A stretch of 64,000 bases of DNA from Rhizobiaceae bacterium (GCA_017643495.1 JAEPNK010000001.1:1221623-1285622), one strand, 5' to 3'. Numbered from the stretch's first letter, positions 1-12,256 are shown. Notes: generated from the letters alone by a model not told the origin. Translations and numbers: made by a program.

Positions 1-716
1 GCGAGGTGATGCATGGGATCCCATTTTGTCTTGTATGTGTAGGCTTTGGCTGGTCCCGCACTGGTTTCAATCGCAAAACTCTCTATCCGCTCGACCAGGC
101 TTTCCTGGCGCTGGCGATAGCTGATGAGATCTGCAACGGAAACCGTTTTCAGCTTGTGGGTTTCTGCAAATGCCATGACTTGCGGCCCACGCATGACGGT
201 GCCGTCATCATTCACCAGTTCCGAGATAACGCCGACTTCGGGAAGGCTGGCAAGCTTGCAGAGGTCAACAGCTGCTTCGGTATGGCCAGAGCGCATCAGA
301 ACGCCACCTTCCTTTGCAACCAGCGGGAAAATGTGTCCTGGCCTTGAGAAATCCTGAGCGCCTGAATTCGGATTGGCAAGGGCGCGCACCGCCGAGGTGC
401 GATCCTCCGCAGAGATGCCGGTAGTGGTTCCGTGCCGGTAGTCCACCGAGACCGTGAATGCTGTTGCATGGGGGTCTTCATTGTTGGCCACCATGGGAGC
501 CAGGTTAAGCCGTGTTGCTTCGCCAATGGTCATCGGCGCGCAAACAATGCCTGATGTGTGACGGATGATGAAGGCCATTTTCTCGGAAGTGCAATGGACT
601 GCAGCAACAATCAGGTCACCTTCGTTTTCCCGGTCGTCATCATCGGTGACAACAACGATTTCACCGTTTTCAAAAGCCCGGATGGCTTCAACAATTTTCT
701 GCTGGTCGTAACTCAT
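1..716 (-). CDS. ribB: RibBA-type 3,4-dihydroxy-2-butanone-4-phosphate synthase, 3' end cut by window
   Basis: Makes 3,4-dihydroxy-2-butanone 4-phosphate from ribulose 5-phosphate for riboflavin synthesis in the cytoplasm. The frame begins MSYDQQKIVEAIRAFENGE and carries the metal and substrate loop DDDDRENEGDL near residues 25-35, then the conserved RPGHIFPL and SGHTEAAVDL stretches. The last visible residues (about 205-237, SAGPAKAYTYKTKWDPMHHL) match the opening of a GTP cyclohydrolase II-like domain, so the full gene is probably a RibBA fusion. I cannot tell whether the RibA half is catalytic because it leaves the window. The ATG follows the aroC stop directly, so the two are probably one transcript. 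Confidence 0.9.
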   Translation of the reverse strand, partial: MSYDQQKIVEAIRAFENGEIVVVTDDDDRENEGDLIVAAVHCTSEKMAFIIRHTSGIVCAPMTIGEATRLNLAPMVANNEDPHATAFTVSVDYRHGTTTGISAEDRTSAVRALANPNSGAQDFSRPGHIFPLVAKEGGVLMRSGHTEAAVDLCKLASLPEVGVISELVNDDGTVMRGPQVMAFAETHKLKTVSVADLISYRQRQESLVERIESFAIETSAGPAKAYTYKTKWDPMHHL

Positions 717-1826
717 TCAGTATTCTTTCTCGACGCGGCCGGTTTGCCCGCGATGCATCAGGTAATGGTCTGCCACTGCACATGCAACCATGGCTTCCCC
801 AATCGGTACCGCACGAATACCGACACACGGGTCATGACGCCCCTTGGTGACAACATCAACGTCTTTTCCTTCCGCGGTGACGCTTTTGCGCGGGGTCAGA
901 ATGGATGAGGTCGGCTTGACCGCAAACCGGGCTACGAGAGGCTGTCCGGTGGCAATACCCCCAAGCACGCCTCCTGCATGGTTCGACATGAACCGCACCG
1001 AACCGTCATTGCCCATGCGCATTTCGTCTGCATTTTCAACGCCGGTAATTTCTGCAGCCTCAAACCCGTTACCGATTTCAACACCCTTGACGGCGTTGAT
1101 CGACATCAGGTGCGATGCGACTTCCTGGTCAAGCTTGGCATAGACCGGTGCTCCGATCCCTGCCGGAATTCCTTCCGCCACAATTTCTATCACTGCCCCG
1201 ACCGAATTGCCGTCCTTGCGAAGTGCATTGAGATATTCCGTCCATTCCTCGACCACATCGGGATCAGGGCAGAACAGCGGGTTGGTGTCGACTGCGTCCC
1301 AGTTCCAGCGGGTGCGGTCAATTTTCTTCGTGCCCATCTGCACCATGGCCCCGCGTACCCTGAGGTGCGGGACAATTTTGCGCGCCACTGCACCTGCCGC
1401 AACGCGGGCGGCGGTCTCCCTGGCGGAGGAACGTCCGCCCCCGCGATAGTCACGAATGCCGTATTTCAGGTCATAAGCATAATCGGCGTGACCCGGACGA
1501 TAGCGGTTCCTGATTTCGGAATAATCCTTTGACCGCTGATCAGTATTGCGGATCATCATTGAAATCGGTGTGCCGGTAGTGGTCAGTTTCTCCGGTGTTT
1601 CGTCATCAGGCATGACACCCGAGAGGATCTCGACCTGATCGGGTTCCTGGCGCTGGGTTGTCAGCTTTGACTGTCCCGGCCGCCGCTTGTCCAGAAAGCG
1701 TTGCACTTCCTCGCGTGTGAAGGTGATGCCTGGCGGGCAGCCATCGATCACGCAACCCAATGCAGGGCCGTGGCTTTCACCCCAGGTCATTACCCTGAAC
1801 AGATGTCCGAAAGAATTGTAAGACAT
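717..1826 (-). CDS. aroC: Chorismate synthase
   Basis: Last step of the shikimate pathway: converts 5-enolpyruvylshikimate 3-phosphate to chorismate with reduced FMN. The 369-residue frame opens [20 protein letters not shown], has the [14 protein letters not shown] signature, the [14 protein letters not shown] block and [17 protein letters not shown], and ends in a family-typical region with [18 protein letters not shown]. Length is normal. Its TGA abuts the ribBA start. Upstream lie a VOC-family gene and a histidine phosphatase on the same strand with short gaps. Confidence 0.97.
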   Translation of the reverse strand: MSYNSFGHLFRVMTWGESHGPALGCVIDGCPPGITFTREEVQRFLDKRRPGQSKLTTQRQEPDQVEILSGVMPDDETPEKLTTTGTPISMMIRNTDQRSKDYSEIRNRYRPGHADYAYDLKYGIRDYRGGGRSSARETAARVAAGAVARKIVPHLRVRGAMVQMGTKKIDRTRWNWDAVDTNPLFCPDPDVVEEWTEYLNALRKDGNSVGAVIEIVAEGIPAGIGAPVYAKLDQEVASHLMSINAVKGVEIGNGFEAAEITGVENADEMRMGNDGSVRFMSNHAGGVLGGIATGQPLVARFAVKPTSSILTPRKSVTAEGKDVDVVTKGRHDPCVGIRAVPIGEAMVACAVADHYLMHRGQTGRVEKEY

Positions 1827-1899
1827 GAAGATTCCCGGTTTCGTCGCGCTCTTTTAAAACAAAGCCGTCCGGTTGGAAACCTGAAATGGAAAGAGAAAA

Positions 1900-2283
1900 T
1901 CAGGCCGGTGGGGGCGCAGTCGGTGCGCTGATGTCAATCAGTGTGCCGTCGGGGTCGCGAAGCAGCATGCGCCGTTGTCCGTAGGGCATGTCCCTGGGCG
2001 GTTCGACGATGACAGCATCCATAGACTTGGCGGTTTCGTAAACGGCATCCGTGTCATCCACAACAAAGGTCTGGATAATGCCCTGGGGTGCCATTCGCCC
2101 TTCTTGCGGAACAATCTCGTTGTTCCGGTCCAGCAAGCCGAATTCCAGTTGCGAAATTCCCGGATGGGTCAGAATGACAAACCAGTCGGAATCAAAATGG
2201 CGTGTCATGCCAAGCAGGCTTTCATAGAAACGGGCCGACTGCCCGACACTGTCAACCAGAAGACTGGTAAATGCCCTGTTCAT
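1900..2283 (-). CDS. VOC (glyoxalase/bleomycin-resistance) family protein
   Basis: A 127-residue single-domain vicinal-oxygen-chelate protein; substrate unknown. The pattern DSVGQSARFYESLLGM at the N-terminus and RMLLRDPDGTLIDI at the C-terminus are the usual beta-alpha-beta-beta-beta signatures of the two modules, and a Glu in QLEFGLLD fits one metal-ligand position. The start at 2283 is preceded by GGGAGGA; a longer reading frame upstream overlaps the histidine phosphatase gene and is unlikely to be used. It lies between that gene (23 bp gap) and aroC (73 bp gap). It could be an antibiotic-binding or lyase-type member; the sequence does not decide. Confidence 0.8.
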   Translation of the reverse strand: MNRAFTSLLVDSVGQSARFYESLLGMTRHFDSDWFVILTHPGISQLEFGLLDRNNEIVPQEGRMAPQGIIQTFVVDDTDAVYETAKSMDAVIVEPPRDMPYGQRRMLLRDPDGTLIDISAPTAPPPA

Positions 2284-2305
2284 GAAATTCGGTCCTCCCG
2301 TTGTT

Positions 2306-2899
2306 CTACACCCATTTTTCAAGACCCTTCCGAATGATGCAAAACTCATCCTGCGGGAAGGCAAAACGACTGTGGCTTTCCTCGCGAACATCAAGGCCAA
2401 GCAGGTAAATGCGAAGGATGCGCCCGATTGCACCGTGAGCTGCAACCACGCAATCACCGGTCAGTTCGCAATGCCACTCCCTGACGCGGGCAAGGGCATC
2501 TTCATGGCTCTCGCCATTGACCGGGCGAAACGTCCAGGGATTGCGTTTGCGCTGGTAATAGAGTTCCCGGTTGGATTTCTTGATTTCCGGTTGGGTAATG
2601 CCCTCAAGGTCACCGAACGAAATTTCAACGAGGCGTTCATCCGTCTCATAATCACCCGGCTCAAGGCCCATTTGTGTACGGACCCGCTCCATCGTTTCGC
2701 GCGCCCTGCCAAGTGGACTGGCGATGAACCGCATCCCTTCAGCCTTGCCGAGCAGCTTGGCAAGCTTGCGCCCGTTTTCATCTGCCTGGTTCTGGCCGTT
2801 GCGGTTGAGGGGGATGTCCTGACGTCCTTGGAACCGCAGTTCCGCGTTCCAGTCAGTCTGGCCATGTCTCACATAGTAGATCGTCGGATCGGCCATCAT
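2306..2899 (-). CDS. Histidine phosphatase (phosphoglycerate mutase-like) family protein
   Basis: A 197-residue member of the branch-1 histidine phosphatases. The catalytic RHG triad sits at residues 11-13 (YYVRHGQTDWNAE), followed by the FQGRQDIPLNRNGQNQA block. The second conserved region is ASPLGRARETM, then ISFGDLEGITQPEI and VVAAHGAIGR with the second catalytic His. Substrate specificity is not readable; relatives include sugar-phosphate phosphatases and alpha-ribazole phosphatases. It sits between fabI and the VOC gene on the same strand, a position common for such a gene in Rhizobiales next to fabI and aroC. Confidence 0.88.
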   Translation of the reverse strand: MMADPTIYYVRHGQTDWNAELRFQGRQDIPLNRNGQNQADENGRKLAKLLGKAEGMRFIASPLGRARETMERVRTQMGLEPGDYETDERLVEISFGDLEGITQPEIKKSNRELYYQRKRNPWTFRPVNGESHEDALARVREWHCELTGDCVVAAHGAIGRILRIYLLGLDVREESHSRFAFPQDEFCIIRKGLEKWV

Positions 2900-2929
2900 T
2901 CCTTGCCGGGGTTGCGTGTTTGGCTCGTG

Positions 2930-3748
2930 TTAATCCTTGACGACAGAAATGTCGGGAGCATCAACAGCCTTCATGCCGACCGTGTGATAGCCGCTGTCGA
3001 CATGGTGCACTTCGCCGGTAACACCGCGTGAAAGATCGGAAAGCATGTAAAGCCCGGCATCGCCGACTTCCTCGATTGTCACGGTTCGCTTGAGCGGCGA
3101 GTTGTATTCGTTCCACTTCAGGATATAGCGGAAATCGCCAATGCCTGACGCAGCAAGCGTCTTGATCGGGCCGGCTGAAATTGCATTGACCCGAATGGCC
3201 TTGCCGCCCAGGTCGACCGCAAGATACTTGACAGAGGTCTCCAGTGCAGCCTTGGCAACACCCATGACGTTGTAGTGCGGCATTACCTTCTCCGCACCGT
3301 AATAGGTGAGAGTGAGAAGGGACCCGCCATCTTTCATCAGTTTCTCGGCGCGTTTTGCAACGGCTGTGAAAGAATATACGGAGATATCCATTGTACGGCG
3401 GAAGTTGTCCGATGATGTGTCGACGTACCGGCCGGTCAGTTCATCCTTGTCTGAAAAGGCAATTGCATGAACCACAAAGTCGATTTTTCCCCAGCGCTCG
3501 GCAAGATTGTCGAACACTGCATCAATCGATTTTTCGTCAGTCACATCGCATTCGCCGGCAAGTGTTGCGTTCAACTGCTCGGCAAGGGGCCCCACGCGCT
3601 TTTTAAGTGCTTCTCCCTGGTAGGTCAGTGCCAGTTCTGCGCCCGCATCAGCACATGCCTTGGCAATGCCCCAGGCGATGGAACGGTTGTTCGCGACCCC
3701 CATTATCAGGCCACGCTTGCCAGCCATCAATCCGCTGGATCCACTCAT
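2930..3748 (-). CDS. fabI: Enoyl-[acyl-carrier-protein] reductase (NADH), FabI type
   Basis: Reduces trans-2-enoyl-ACP in the last step of each fatty acid elongation cycle. The 272-residue SDR protein has the divergent nucleotide-binding motif GLIMGVANNRSIAWGIA near residue 13 and the FabI catalytic pair Tyr-x6-Lys inside the YNVMGVAKAALE region. It also has NAISAGPIKTLAASGI and GEVHHVDSGYHTVGM at the end. Length is typical. The upstream 231 bp to the dnaJ-like gene gives room for its own promoter. The next gene downstream (histidine phosphatase) follows after 30 bp. Confidence 0.96.
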   Translation of the reverse strand: MSGSSGLMAGKRGLIMGVANNRSIAWGIAKACADAGAELALTYQGEALKKRVGPLAEQLNATLAGECDVTDEKSIDAVFDNLAERWGKIDFVVHAIAFSDKDELTGRYVDTSSDNFRRTMDISVYSFTAVAKRAEKLMKDGGSLLTLTYYGAEKVMPHYNVMGVAKAALETSVKYLAVDLGGKAIRVNAISAGPIKTLAASGIGDFRYILKWNEYNSPLKRTVTIEEVGDAGLYMLSDLSRGVTGEVHHVDSGYHTVGMKAVDAPDISVVKD

Positions 3749-3979
3749 TCTTTTTCTCCAAACCCGTCAGACAGTTGCACCAGACCGCTGCAATTTCAAT
3801 GTCTGTTCCCGATACCATCTCGATCTCCATGCGGTATGCCACAACCCATCATGAGCCGCAAGCTTGCAAGCCTCTGTTATGGCCCGTTCAGCCAGGTCGC
3901 GTTGCGCAATGTTTGCTTGAACATGAGCAGTGTATCATTTCCGCCTGTGCTGCCCGCATGGCATGCCCGGATAGCATCG

Positions 3980-4951
3980 TCAGTCGTTATCGCCCGAGAA
4001 AAACCGTGCGAGTTCGTCAAGACGGTCTTGCGGCAACTGGATTGACGCACTGACAAGAAGATCGCCAAAGCCACCTGACTTTTTGGGCAGGCCCTTGCCC
4101 TTCAGCCGGAAAACCTTGCCGGAAGATGTGCCGGCGGGAATGGTAAGGGAGAGTTTGCCATCCATGGTTTCCACCGGTGCCTTGCCGCCAAGCACCGCGG
4201 TTTCCAGTGGAACATGAATTTCGGCACGCAGGTCGGTTCCCTGTCGCTCAAAGGTCTGATGCTTGCGCATAACAAGGGTAACCAGGGCGTCGCCCGGCTG
4301 TCGGCCGGGTGCTTTCTGGCCCTTTCCTTTAAGGCGAATGGTCTGGCCGTCCTCGGCTTCTGCCGGTATTGAAACTGAAACCTGCTTGCCATCCGGCATA
4401 CGCACCGTGGTTTTCCCGCGCATCAGGTCTTCAATCGTTACAGCGGCTTTCATTTCGAGGTCGAGGGATGGTGCCGCTTTTCTGGACTGGCCGGCTGATG
4501 CTCCGCCAAACCCTGCACCGGGATCAAAATGCGTTCGTTGGCCGGCCCCGCGCGCTGCACGGGCATTGCCGCCGAAGGCCGAACCGAAAATTTCGTTCAG
4601 GATATCTTCTGCGCCGCCAAATCCTCCGCCATTGCCACCAAACGGATTCCCTTGCGCGCGCTGGCCACCCTGTCCGAACGGGTTGCCGTTACCGAACGGA
4701 TTGCCGCCCTCAAACCCGGCAAATCTCGGTTTGCCGGTTTCATCGATTTCGCCGCGGTCAAACTGGGTACGTTTTTCCCTGTCGCCGACGATTTCATAGG
4801 CCTGATTGACTTCAGCAAATTTCTTCTGTGCGGATTTGTCATCCGGGTTCTGGTCCGGATGGTATTTCTTGGCAAGCTTGCGGAAGGCGCTTTTGATTGC
4901 CTTTTCGTCGGCGCCTTTCTCCACGCCCAGTACCGTGTATGGATTACGCAT
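3980..4951 (-). CDS. DnaJ-class co-chaperone, CbpA-like (no zinc finger)
   Basis: Likely partner of DnaK. The 323-residue protein begins MRNPYTVLGVEKGADEKAIK with the J-domain HPD at residues 31-33. A Gly/Phe/Asn-rich linker covers about residues 70-145. Two C-terminal client-binding beta domains follow (DLEMKAAVTIEDLMRGK, VSIPAEAEDGQTIRLKGKG, LSLTIPAGTSSGKVFRLKGKG). The four CxxCxGxG zinc repeats of true DnaJ are absent, so this is the CbpA/DnaJ2 class. An upstream GTG at 5002 would add 17 residues, but family members start at the residue chosen here. Confidence 0.92.
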   Translation of the reverse strand: MRNPYTVLGVEKGADEKAIKSAFRKLAKKYHPDQNPDDKSAQKKFAEVNQAYEIVGDREKRTQFDRGEIDETGKPRFAGFEGGNPFGNGNPFGQGGQRAQGNPFGGNGGGFGGAEDILNEIFGSAFGGNARAARGAGQRTHFDPGAGFGGASAGQSRKAAPSLDLEMKAAVTIEDLMRGKTTVRMPDGKQVSVSIPAEAEDGQTIRLKGKGQKAPGRQPGDALVTLVMRKHQTFERQGTDLRAEIHVPLETAVLGGKAPVETMDGKLSLTIPAGTSSGKVFRLKGKGLPKKSGGFGDLLVSASIQLPQDRLDELARFFSGDND

Positions 4952-5078
4952 TTGTTCTCGGGTTTCCACAGCAAAATGCCAGCCGGGTGGATCCGCCAGC
5001 ACTTATGTTCATCTTCAACAGCGATATGGGAGTTAGTTTGCAGGAATTAAAGGGTTTTTGGCGCCAAAGTGGCTTTGG

Positions 5079-5534
5079 TCAGCCTTCATCACGAAGAAAC
5101 CAGGAAAGCACCCAGAAACCGCGACGCAGTTCACAGGTTTCCCCGTTGTAAATGGAAATGCCCATGAATGTGTCCACGGTGGTCTGGAATTTCTTGCATT
5201 TCTGACCATGACTGCCGGTAAACTTGTTGATCGCGGTTATGGTCCCCTTGCTGCCTGTGTCCGGGTTGGACCACGCAAGAAGGTTTGCATTCCCGTCGGC
5301 TTCAGCATCTGCAACGACGGTCTTGATTACCTCTGCATCGGCAGAAGCAACGCCTTGCGGTTCAACATTGCGTGTCACCGACTGGTCAACCAGCTTGCTT
5401 TCCTCGATAGCGGAATCAGTGGTTGATGCAACGGAACATGCAGAGGTCAAAAGGCTGCACAACAACACAATACCTGCTGCCCGCACATGCTTGACAGTGG
5501 AAGAGTGCTGTTCGATATGCTTGGTTGCTGACAC
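5079..5534 (-). CDS. Small surface antigen-like lipoprotein, RT0821/17-kDa family
   Basis: A 151-residue exported protein. A hydrophobic stretch [15 protein letters not shown] at about residues 19-33 ends in a Cys that resembles a lipobox, though the -3 residue is Thr. The C-terminal half ([18 protein letters not shown], then [24 protein letters not shown]) matches the RT0821/Lpp0805 surface-protein pattern of Rickettsia and rhizobia, with a conserved Cys pair. The GTG at 5534 has AGGAAG about 6 bases upstream and is preferred to a TTG at 5576. It is divergent from pdxH, and their starts are only 63 bp apart. Confidence 0.78.
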   Translation of the reverse strand: MSATKHIEQHSSTVKHVRAAGIVLLCSLLTSACSVASTTDSAIEESKLVDQSVTRNVEPQGVASADAEVIKTVVADAEADGNANLLAWSNPDTGSKGTITAINKFTGSHGQKCKKFQTTVDTFMGISIYNGETCELRRGFWVLSWFLRDEG

Positions 5535-5597
5535 GTTCAACTTCCTGCTGGTTTGACTCGATACGAAAACCGGCAATTCTGCCGCAAAGGATTACCC

Positions 5598-6221
5598 GTG
5601 GATCATCAGGCAACAGGGTTAAGAAACCATAACCAGAATGATTCGAATCCGTTCGATATGTTTAATAATTGGTTAAAGCTCGCCAGCGAGAAGGAACCAA
5701 ACGATCCATCCGCCATGGCGGTGGCTTCGGTCGATGCCACCGGGCTTCCAAATGTCCGTATGGTGCTAATGCGGCGACATGATGAACGCGGTTTCTGCTT
5801 TTTCACGAATTTTGAAAGTACCAAGGGAGAGGAACTGCTCTCCATGCAAAAGGCGGCTGCGGTGTTTCACTGGAAATCAATCCGGCGTCAAATCCGTATC
5901 AGGGGGCCGGTAGAACCGGTAAGTCCGGCCGAAGCGGACGAGTATTTCAATTCCCGCCCTCGCGGGTCGCAGATTGCATCGAGTGCATCCAAACAATCCC
6001 GGCCACTGCCTGAGCGCGTGGAACTGGAACAGCGCATTGCCGAACTTGAAGCCGAGTACGAAGGCAAGCCGGTTCCCCGTCCCGAACACTGGTCGGGCTT
6101 TCGCATAATGCCGTTATCCATTGAATTCTGGGATGATGGCGAGTTCCGCACGCACGATCGTTTGCTGTTCCGGCGCAGGACGTTGGAAAGTGCGTGGGAA
6201 CAGGTGTGGCTGTATCCCTGA
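5598..6221 (+). CDS. pdxH: Pyridoxamine/pyridoxine 5'-phosphate oxidase
   Basis: FMN enzyme that makes pyridoxal 5'-phosphate from the pyridoxine or pyridoxamine phosphates. Visible family blocks in the 207-residue frame: [62 protein letters not shown], and the C-terminal [21 protein letters not shown]. The GTG at 5598 has AAAGGA at a normal distance and gives a family-typical N-terminus; the open frame begins earlier, at a TTG at 5553. It converges with tldD, 18 bp away. Confidence 0.94.
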   Translation: MDHQATGLRNHNQNDSNPFDMFNNWLKLASEKEPNDPSAMAVASVDATGLPNVRMVLMRRHDERGFCFFTNFESTKGEELLSMQKAAAVFHWKSIRRQIRIRGPVEPVSPAEADEYFNSRPRGSQIASSASKQSRPLPERVELEQRIAELEAEYEGKPVPRPEHWSGFRIMPLSIEFWDDGEFRTHDRLLFRRRTLESAWEQVWLYP

Positions 6222-6239
6222 ACCGGGTTGAAACGGGGA

Positions 6240-7652
6240 TCAGATACCGGTCCCGCCAACCGTTACCTGGTTCATTCGCAGGGTTGGCTGGCCAACACCG
6301 ACAGGGACACCCTGGCCGTTCTTGCCACACATGCCGATCCCCGTATCCAGTGCCATGTCGTTGCCAACCATGGCGATGCGCTGCATGGCCGCCGGACCGG
6401 AACCGATCAGGTTTGCACCTTTTAGCGGGCGGCCAACCCTGCCATTCTTGATCTCGTAGGCTTCTGTGCAGTCAAACACGAATTTTCCCGATGTGATATC
6501 CACCTGGCCGCCACCAAACGAAACGGCATAAATGCCGTCATTGACGGACTCGATGATCTCCTGCGGATCGTGGTCACCGGCCTTCATGTAGGTGTTGGTC
6601 ATGCGTGGCATGGGCTGGTGCGCATAGGATTGGCGGCGCCCGTTTCCGGTGGATTCAACCCCCATCAACCGGGCATTTTGCCGGTCCTGCATGTAACCGA
6701 CGAGAATCCCGTCCTCGATCAGGACCGTATCATTGGTCGGCGTTCCCTCATCATCCACAGAGAGAGAACCGCGTCGCCCCTCGATTGTGCCATTGTCAAC
6801 AACGGTAACCCCCCTGGAGGCAACCTGTTGTCCCATCAGGCCAGAGAAAGCGGATGTTTTCTTGCGGTTGAAATCGCCCTCCAGACCATGACCGACTGCT
6901 TCGTGAAGCATCACGCCAGGCCAACCTGATCCCAGAACGATGTCAAACGTACCGGCAGGTGCGGGAACAGCTTCAAGGTTGACTTTGGCCATGCGCAATG
7001 CCTCGCCCACAGCGTGCTGCCACTTTTCTTCTGTAATGAACTCGCCATACCCGGTGCGCCCGCCAAACCCGTATGAGCCGGTTTCCTGCCTGTCGCCGGA
7101 ACCGACAACAAGATTGACGCCGATGCGCACCAACGGACGTACATCACGAACAAGATGGCCGTCCGGGCGCAGGATCTCGACAACTTGCCAGTTTGCGCCC
7201 AGCGAAACGGTTACTTGCCGGACGTTTTCGTCAAGGGTTCTGGCATAGGCGTCGATTTGCTCAAGCAGTTTCACCTTGTCCTCGAAGGAAGGCTCCGCGA
7301 TAGGATTGTCCGCCGGATAGAGCATGCGGTTCGTACCCCTCGGGGCAGCCGCAAAAGAACCGCCATGTCCGCTGCGGATTGCCTTTACGGCATCGCAGGC
7401 GCGTTCAAGGCCGGCCCTGCTGATGTCGCCGGAATGCGAATATGCCGATACTTCTCCCGAAACTGCACGCAGCCCGAACCCCTGACGCGTGTCGAATGTT
7501 CCCGTTTTCAGGCGGCCATTGTCAAACACCAGCCCTTCGCTTTCGCAATACTCGATGAACAACTCTCCGTCTTCAACATTGCCGATGCTGTCCTTCAGCA
7601 TTGTTTCTATGCGGTTCTGGTCGATGTCGAATTGCTCGATTAGGGAGGTCAT
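6240..7652 (-). CDS. tldD: TldD metalloprotease family protein
   Basis: One half of the TldD/TldE(PmbA) zinc protease, known for cleaving unfolded peptides and processing microcin precursors. The 470-residue frame has the catalytic HExxxH motif as HEAVGH at residues 250-255 in GVMLHEAVGHGLEGDFNRK. Conserved ends include GRRGSLSVDDEGTPTNDTVLI and the C-terminal GVPVGVGQPTLRMNQVTVGGTG. The ATG at 7652 (CCGGAG upstream) is chosen; a longer open frame to 7736 has no family match. No tldE is in view. Confidence 0.94.
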   Translation of the reverse strand: MTSLIEQFDIDQNRIETMLKDSIGNVEDGELFIEYCESEGLVFDNGRLKTGTFDTRQGFGLRAVSGEVSAYSHSGDISRAGLERACDAVKAIRSGHGGSFAAAPRGTNRMLYPADNPIAEPSFEDKVKLLEQIDAYARTLDENVRQVTVSLGANWQVVEILRPDGHLVRDVRPLVRIGVNLVVGSGDRQETGSYGFGGRTGYGEFITEEKWQHAVGEALRMAKVNLEAVPAPAGTFDIVLGSGWPGVMLHEAVGHGLEGDFNRKKTSAFSGLMGQQVASRGVTVVDNGTIEGRRGSLSVDDEGTPTNDTVLIEDGILVGYMQDRQNARLMGVESTGNGRRQSYAHQPMPRMTNTYMKAGDHDPQEIIESVNDGIYAVSFGGGQVDITSGKFVFDCTEAYEIKNGRVGRPLKGANLIGSGPAAMQRIAMVGNDMALDTGIGMCGKNGQGVPVGVGQPTLRMNQVTVGGTGI

Positions 7653-7843
7653 GCTGGGCTCCGGTAGGTTCCGATCAGTGTAGAGATAACAGTTCACCGT
7701 GAAAATCCAAGCACTAACGGAACTTCTTGCCGACACGGTGATGATGCAGAAAAGGCGTTATTTTCGGACTCTGGCCACAAAACACCCGGCACCTCCGATA
7801 AGCGCCAACAATAAGGTCTCCGTCGTCAGATATTGAAGCTGGA

Positions 7844-8353
7844 TCAGGGTATTTTCGAATAGCCGTCCGAGAAGCCGTCAAGGTCGACCGGTATGCCGAT
7901 TCCCTCTTCGGGAGTCTGGAAAACAATAAAGGTCGCTGTTTCGCCCTTTTGCAGGGTTTCAAGCAATTCGCCTTTCAGGATCACTTCTGCATAGCAGCCA
8001 TCCTGAAAACACCGCACAAAATAGGCGCGACCGATATCCTTGCCATCCACGTTGAGTCCGAGCCCGTTTGGCAGAAGAACGCCGAGAGGTGCCAGAACGC
8101 GCATGATTTCCGATTCACCGTCCGCCGTTCGCAGCACGACAACAGACAGCCCCACCTCTGCACGATCCTGCGCCACGACATTTTGCATCAGGGCACATTG
8201 TTCGCTGGAGGCTCCGGGAGGCGTATCGCAGACCATGGACCAGGCACCATGGGTTGACCTGACGGCGCCTTGCGCATGAACTTCAACATTGGCCATGGAG
8301 ATGCCAAGCAGGGAAACGGCAAGCAGCGCCGGAAATTTTTTCAACAAATGCAT
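7844..8353 (-). CDS. Invasion-associated locus B (IalB) family periplasmic protein
   Basis: A 169-residue secreted protein named for Bartonella IalB; in free-living rhizobia its role is unknown. A signal peptide is clear (LLKKFPALLAVSLLGISMANVEVHA, cut after HA near residue 27). The mature part has THGAWSMVCDTPPG, SEQCALMQNV, VLAPLGVLLPNGLGLNVDG, YFVRCFQDGCYAEV and ETATFIVFQTPEEGIGIPVDLDGF, the typical IalB succession with two Cys pairs. The start at 8353 is set by the signal peptide. It is divergent from ctaC across about 400 bp. Confidence 0.9.
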   Translation of the reverse strand: MHLLKKFPALLAVSLLGISMANVEVHAQGAVRSTHGAWSMVCDTPPGASSEQCALMQNVVAQDRAEVGLSVVVLRTADGESEIMRVLAPLGVLLPNGLGLNVDGKDIGRAYFVRCFQDGCYAEVILKGELLETLQKGETATFIVFQTPEEGIGIPVDLDGFSDGYSKIP

Positions 8354-8750
8354 GTCGGTAACCTGTACTCTGTCATTCTCGCCCTCGCGGATAGTCAATA
8401 TCGTTGCTGGCGTAAAATACAACCGTATTCGGTGCAGGGCGGTACGCAGACAACACCGCCAGACTATGGTAATTTTACGGTTTACAAATGGTAAAGCGAT
8501 TGAAATTTGGAGTGATTGCGCAAGTTTTAGCACAAAATCCCTGTCAGGAAGCGGTGCTGGCGTTTTCGTGCAAATTTGCCGCACAGTTTTTTGGCCAAAA
8601 TCATTGCGAAGGGGCGTTGGTTGTGGTTTTTACAAGGCAATTTTGGGAAATAAGGCAGAATCGCTGCCACCGTTCGCACGGGTATATGGGACTTGTTGTC
8701 TTGAACCCTGGTGAAATCACCCGGCGGTGGGTCTCGACTGGAGAAGGTGT
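8354..8750. other. 397-bp intergenic region between ialB and ctaC
   Basis: No coding frame with a credible start or family match was found here. It separates two divergent genes and must hold the promoters of ialB and of the cytochrome oxidase cluster. The part nearest ctaC is rich in runs of T and G. I could not place a convincing -35/-10 pair, and no riboswitch or tRNA pattern was recognised. Confidence 0.6.
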
Positions 8751-11263
<2,513 letters not shown>

Positions 11264-11273
11264 TCAAAGCGAT

Positions 11274-11298
11274 AAGGCCGCCGCTTTGGCGGCCTTCT
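11274..11298 (+). terminator. Hairpin after ctaD
   Basis: AAGGCCGCC and GGCGGCCTT are perfect 9-bp arms around a short GCTTT-type loop, followed by CTT. The T tract is short, so it may attenuate read-through into ctaB rather than stop it. Confidence 0.65.
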
Positions 11299-11317
11299 TA
11301 CACGGGTATCGTTCACA

Positions 11318-12256
11318 ATGGCTGTAGAGAGCGCAAAATCCGAAACGGTTTTTCCGGTGATCTCATCGGCCATGCCGCATGACTATTTCCAGCTTTTGAA
11401 GCCGCGTGTCATGTCGCTGGTGATTTTCACGGCGCTGGTCGGCATGCTGTTGGCTCCGGGCGAAATAAACTGGCTGATCGGTTTTGTGGCAATCCTCTGC
11501 ATTTCCATCGGGGCAGGTGCATCCGGCGCGCTTAACATGTGGTACGATGCCGACATTGATGCCGTCATGGCCCGCACGGCAAAAAGGCCCATTCCCCTCG
11601 GCAAGATTGACCGGTCGCAGGCTTTGTCCTTCGGGGTTGTGCTGTCTTTCTTCTCGGTAATGACAATGGGGGTGGTGGTAAACTGGCTTGCCGCTGCGTT
11701 GCTGGCCTTTACCATTTTCTTTTATGCAGTCATTTACACGATGTGGTTGAAGCGCTCCACGCCGCAAAACATCGTGATTGGTGGTGCTGCCGGTGCATTT
11801 CCTCCAATGATCGGCTGGGCTGCCGTTACCGGAAATATTTCGTTTGAGAGCGTTGTCCTGTTTGCGATCATTTTCCTGTGGACGCCTCCCCATTTCTGGG
11901 CCCTCGCCCTGTTCCGCCTGCAGGACTATGAAAACGCCCATGTGCCGATGATGCCGAACGTTCACGGTGAAGCGCGCACCCGGTTGGAAATCTTCATTTA
12001 TTCCCTGCTTCTCGGGATAGCGAGTGTGCTGCCCACGGCTCTCGGCTTTGCAAGTCTCGCCTATGGTTTGGTTGCAGCCGCATTGGGTGGCTGGTTTGCG
12101 CTGCTCGGCTTCCGGGTCTGGAAAGAGGGTAGCAAGGACAATGGCTATGTCCGTGAAAAGAAACTGTTCCGGTTTTCGATTTTCTATCTTTTTGTGATCT
12201 TTGCAGCACTCGCCGCAGACGCACTCATCACGACAGCGGTGGCTTATTATGGCTGA
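11318..12256 (+). CDS. ctaB: Protohaem IX farnesyltransferase (haem O synthase)
   Basis: UbiA-family membrane prenyltransferase that farnesylates haem b to haem o for the oxidase. The 312-residue protein has the Asp-rich substrate motif [19 protein letters not shown] near residues 70-88, then [28 protein letters not shown] and the second Asp-type region around [14 protein letters not shown] and [12 protein letters not shown]. Several membrane spans follow. Start is ATG 11318. Its last bases overlap the coxF start by 8 bp. Confidence 0.95.
   Translation: MAVESAKSETVFPVISSAMPHDYFQLLKPRVMSLVIFTALVGMLLAPGEINWLIGFVAILCISIGAGASGALNMWYDADIDAVMARTAKRPIPLGKIDRSQALSFGVVLSFFSVMTMGVVVNWLAAALLAFTIFFYAVIYTMWLKRSTPQNIVIGGAAGAFPPMIGWAAVTGNISFESVVLFAIIFLWTPPHFWALALFRLQDYENAHVPMMPNVHGEARTRLEIFIYSLLLGIASVLPTALGFASLAYGLVAAALGGWFALLGFRVWKEGSKDNGYVREKKLFRFSIFYLFVIFAALAADALITTAVAYYG

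Noticed and set aside
7740-7843. Short hydrophobic reading frame on the minus strand after ialB (tail LLLALIGGAGCFVARVRK)
   Set aside because: It looks like a membrane tail, but there is no ATG or GTG with a ribosome site and no link to ialB in frame.
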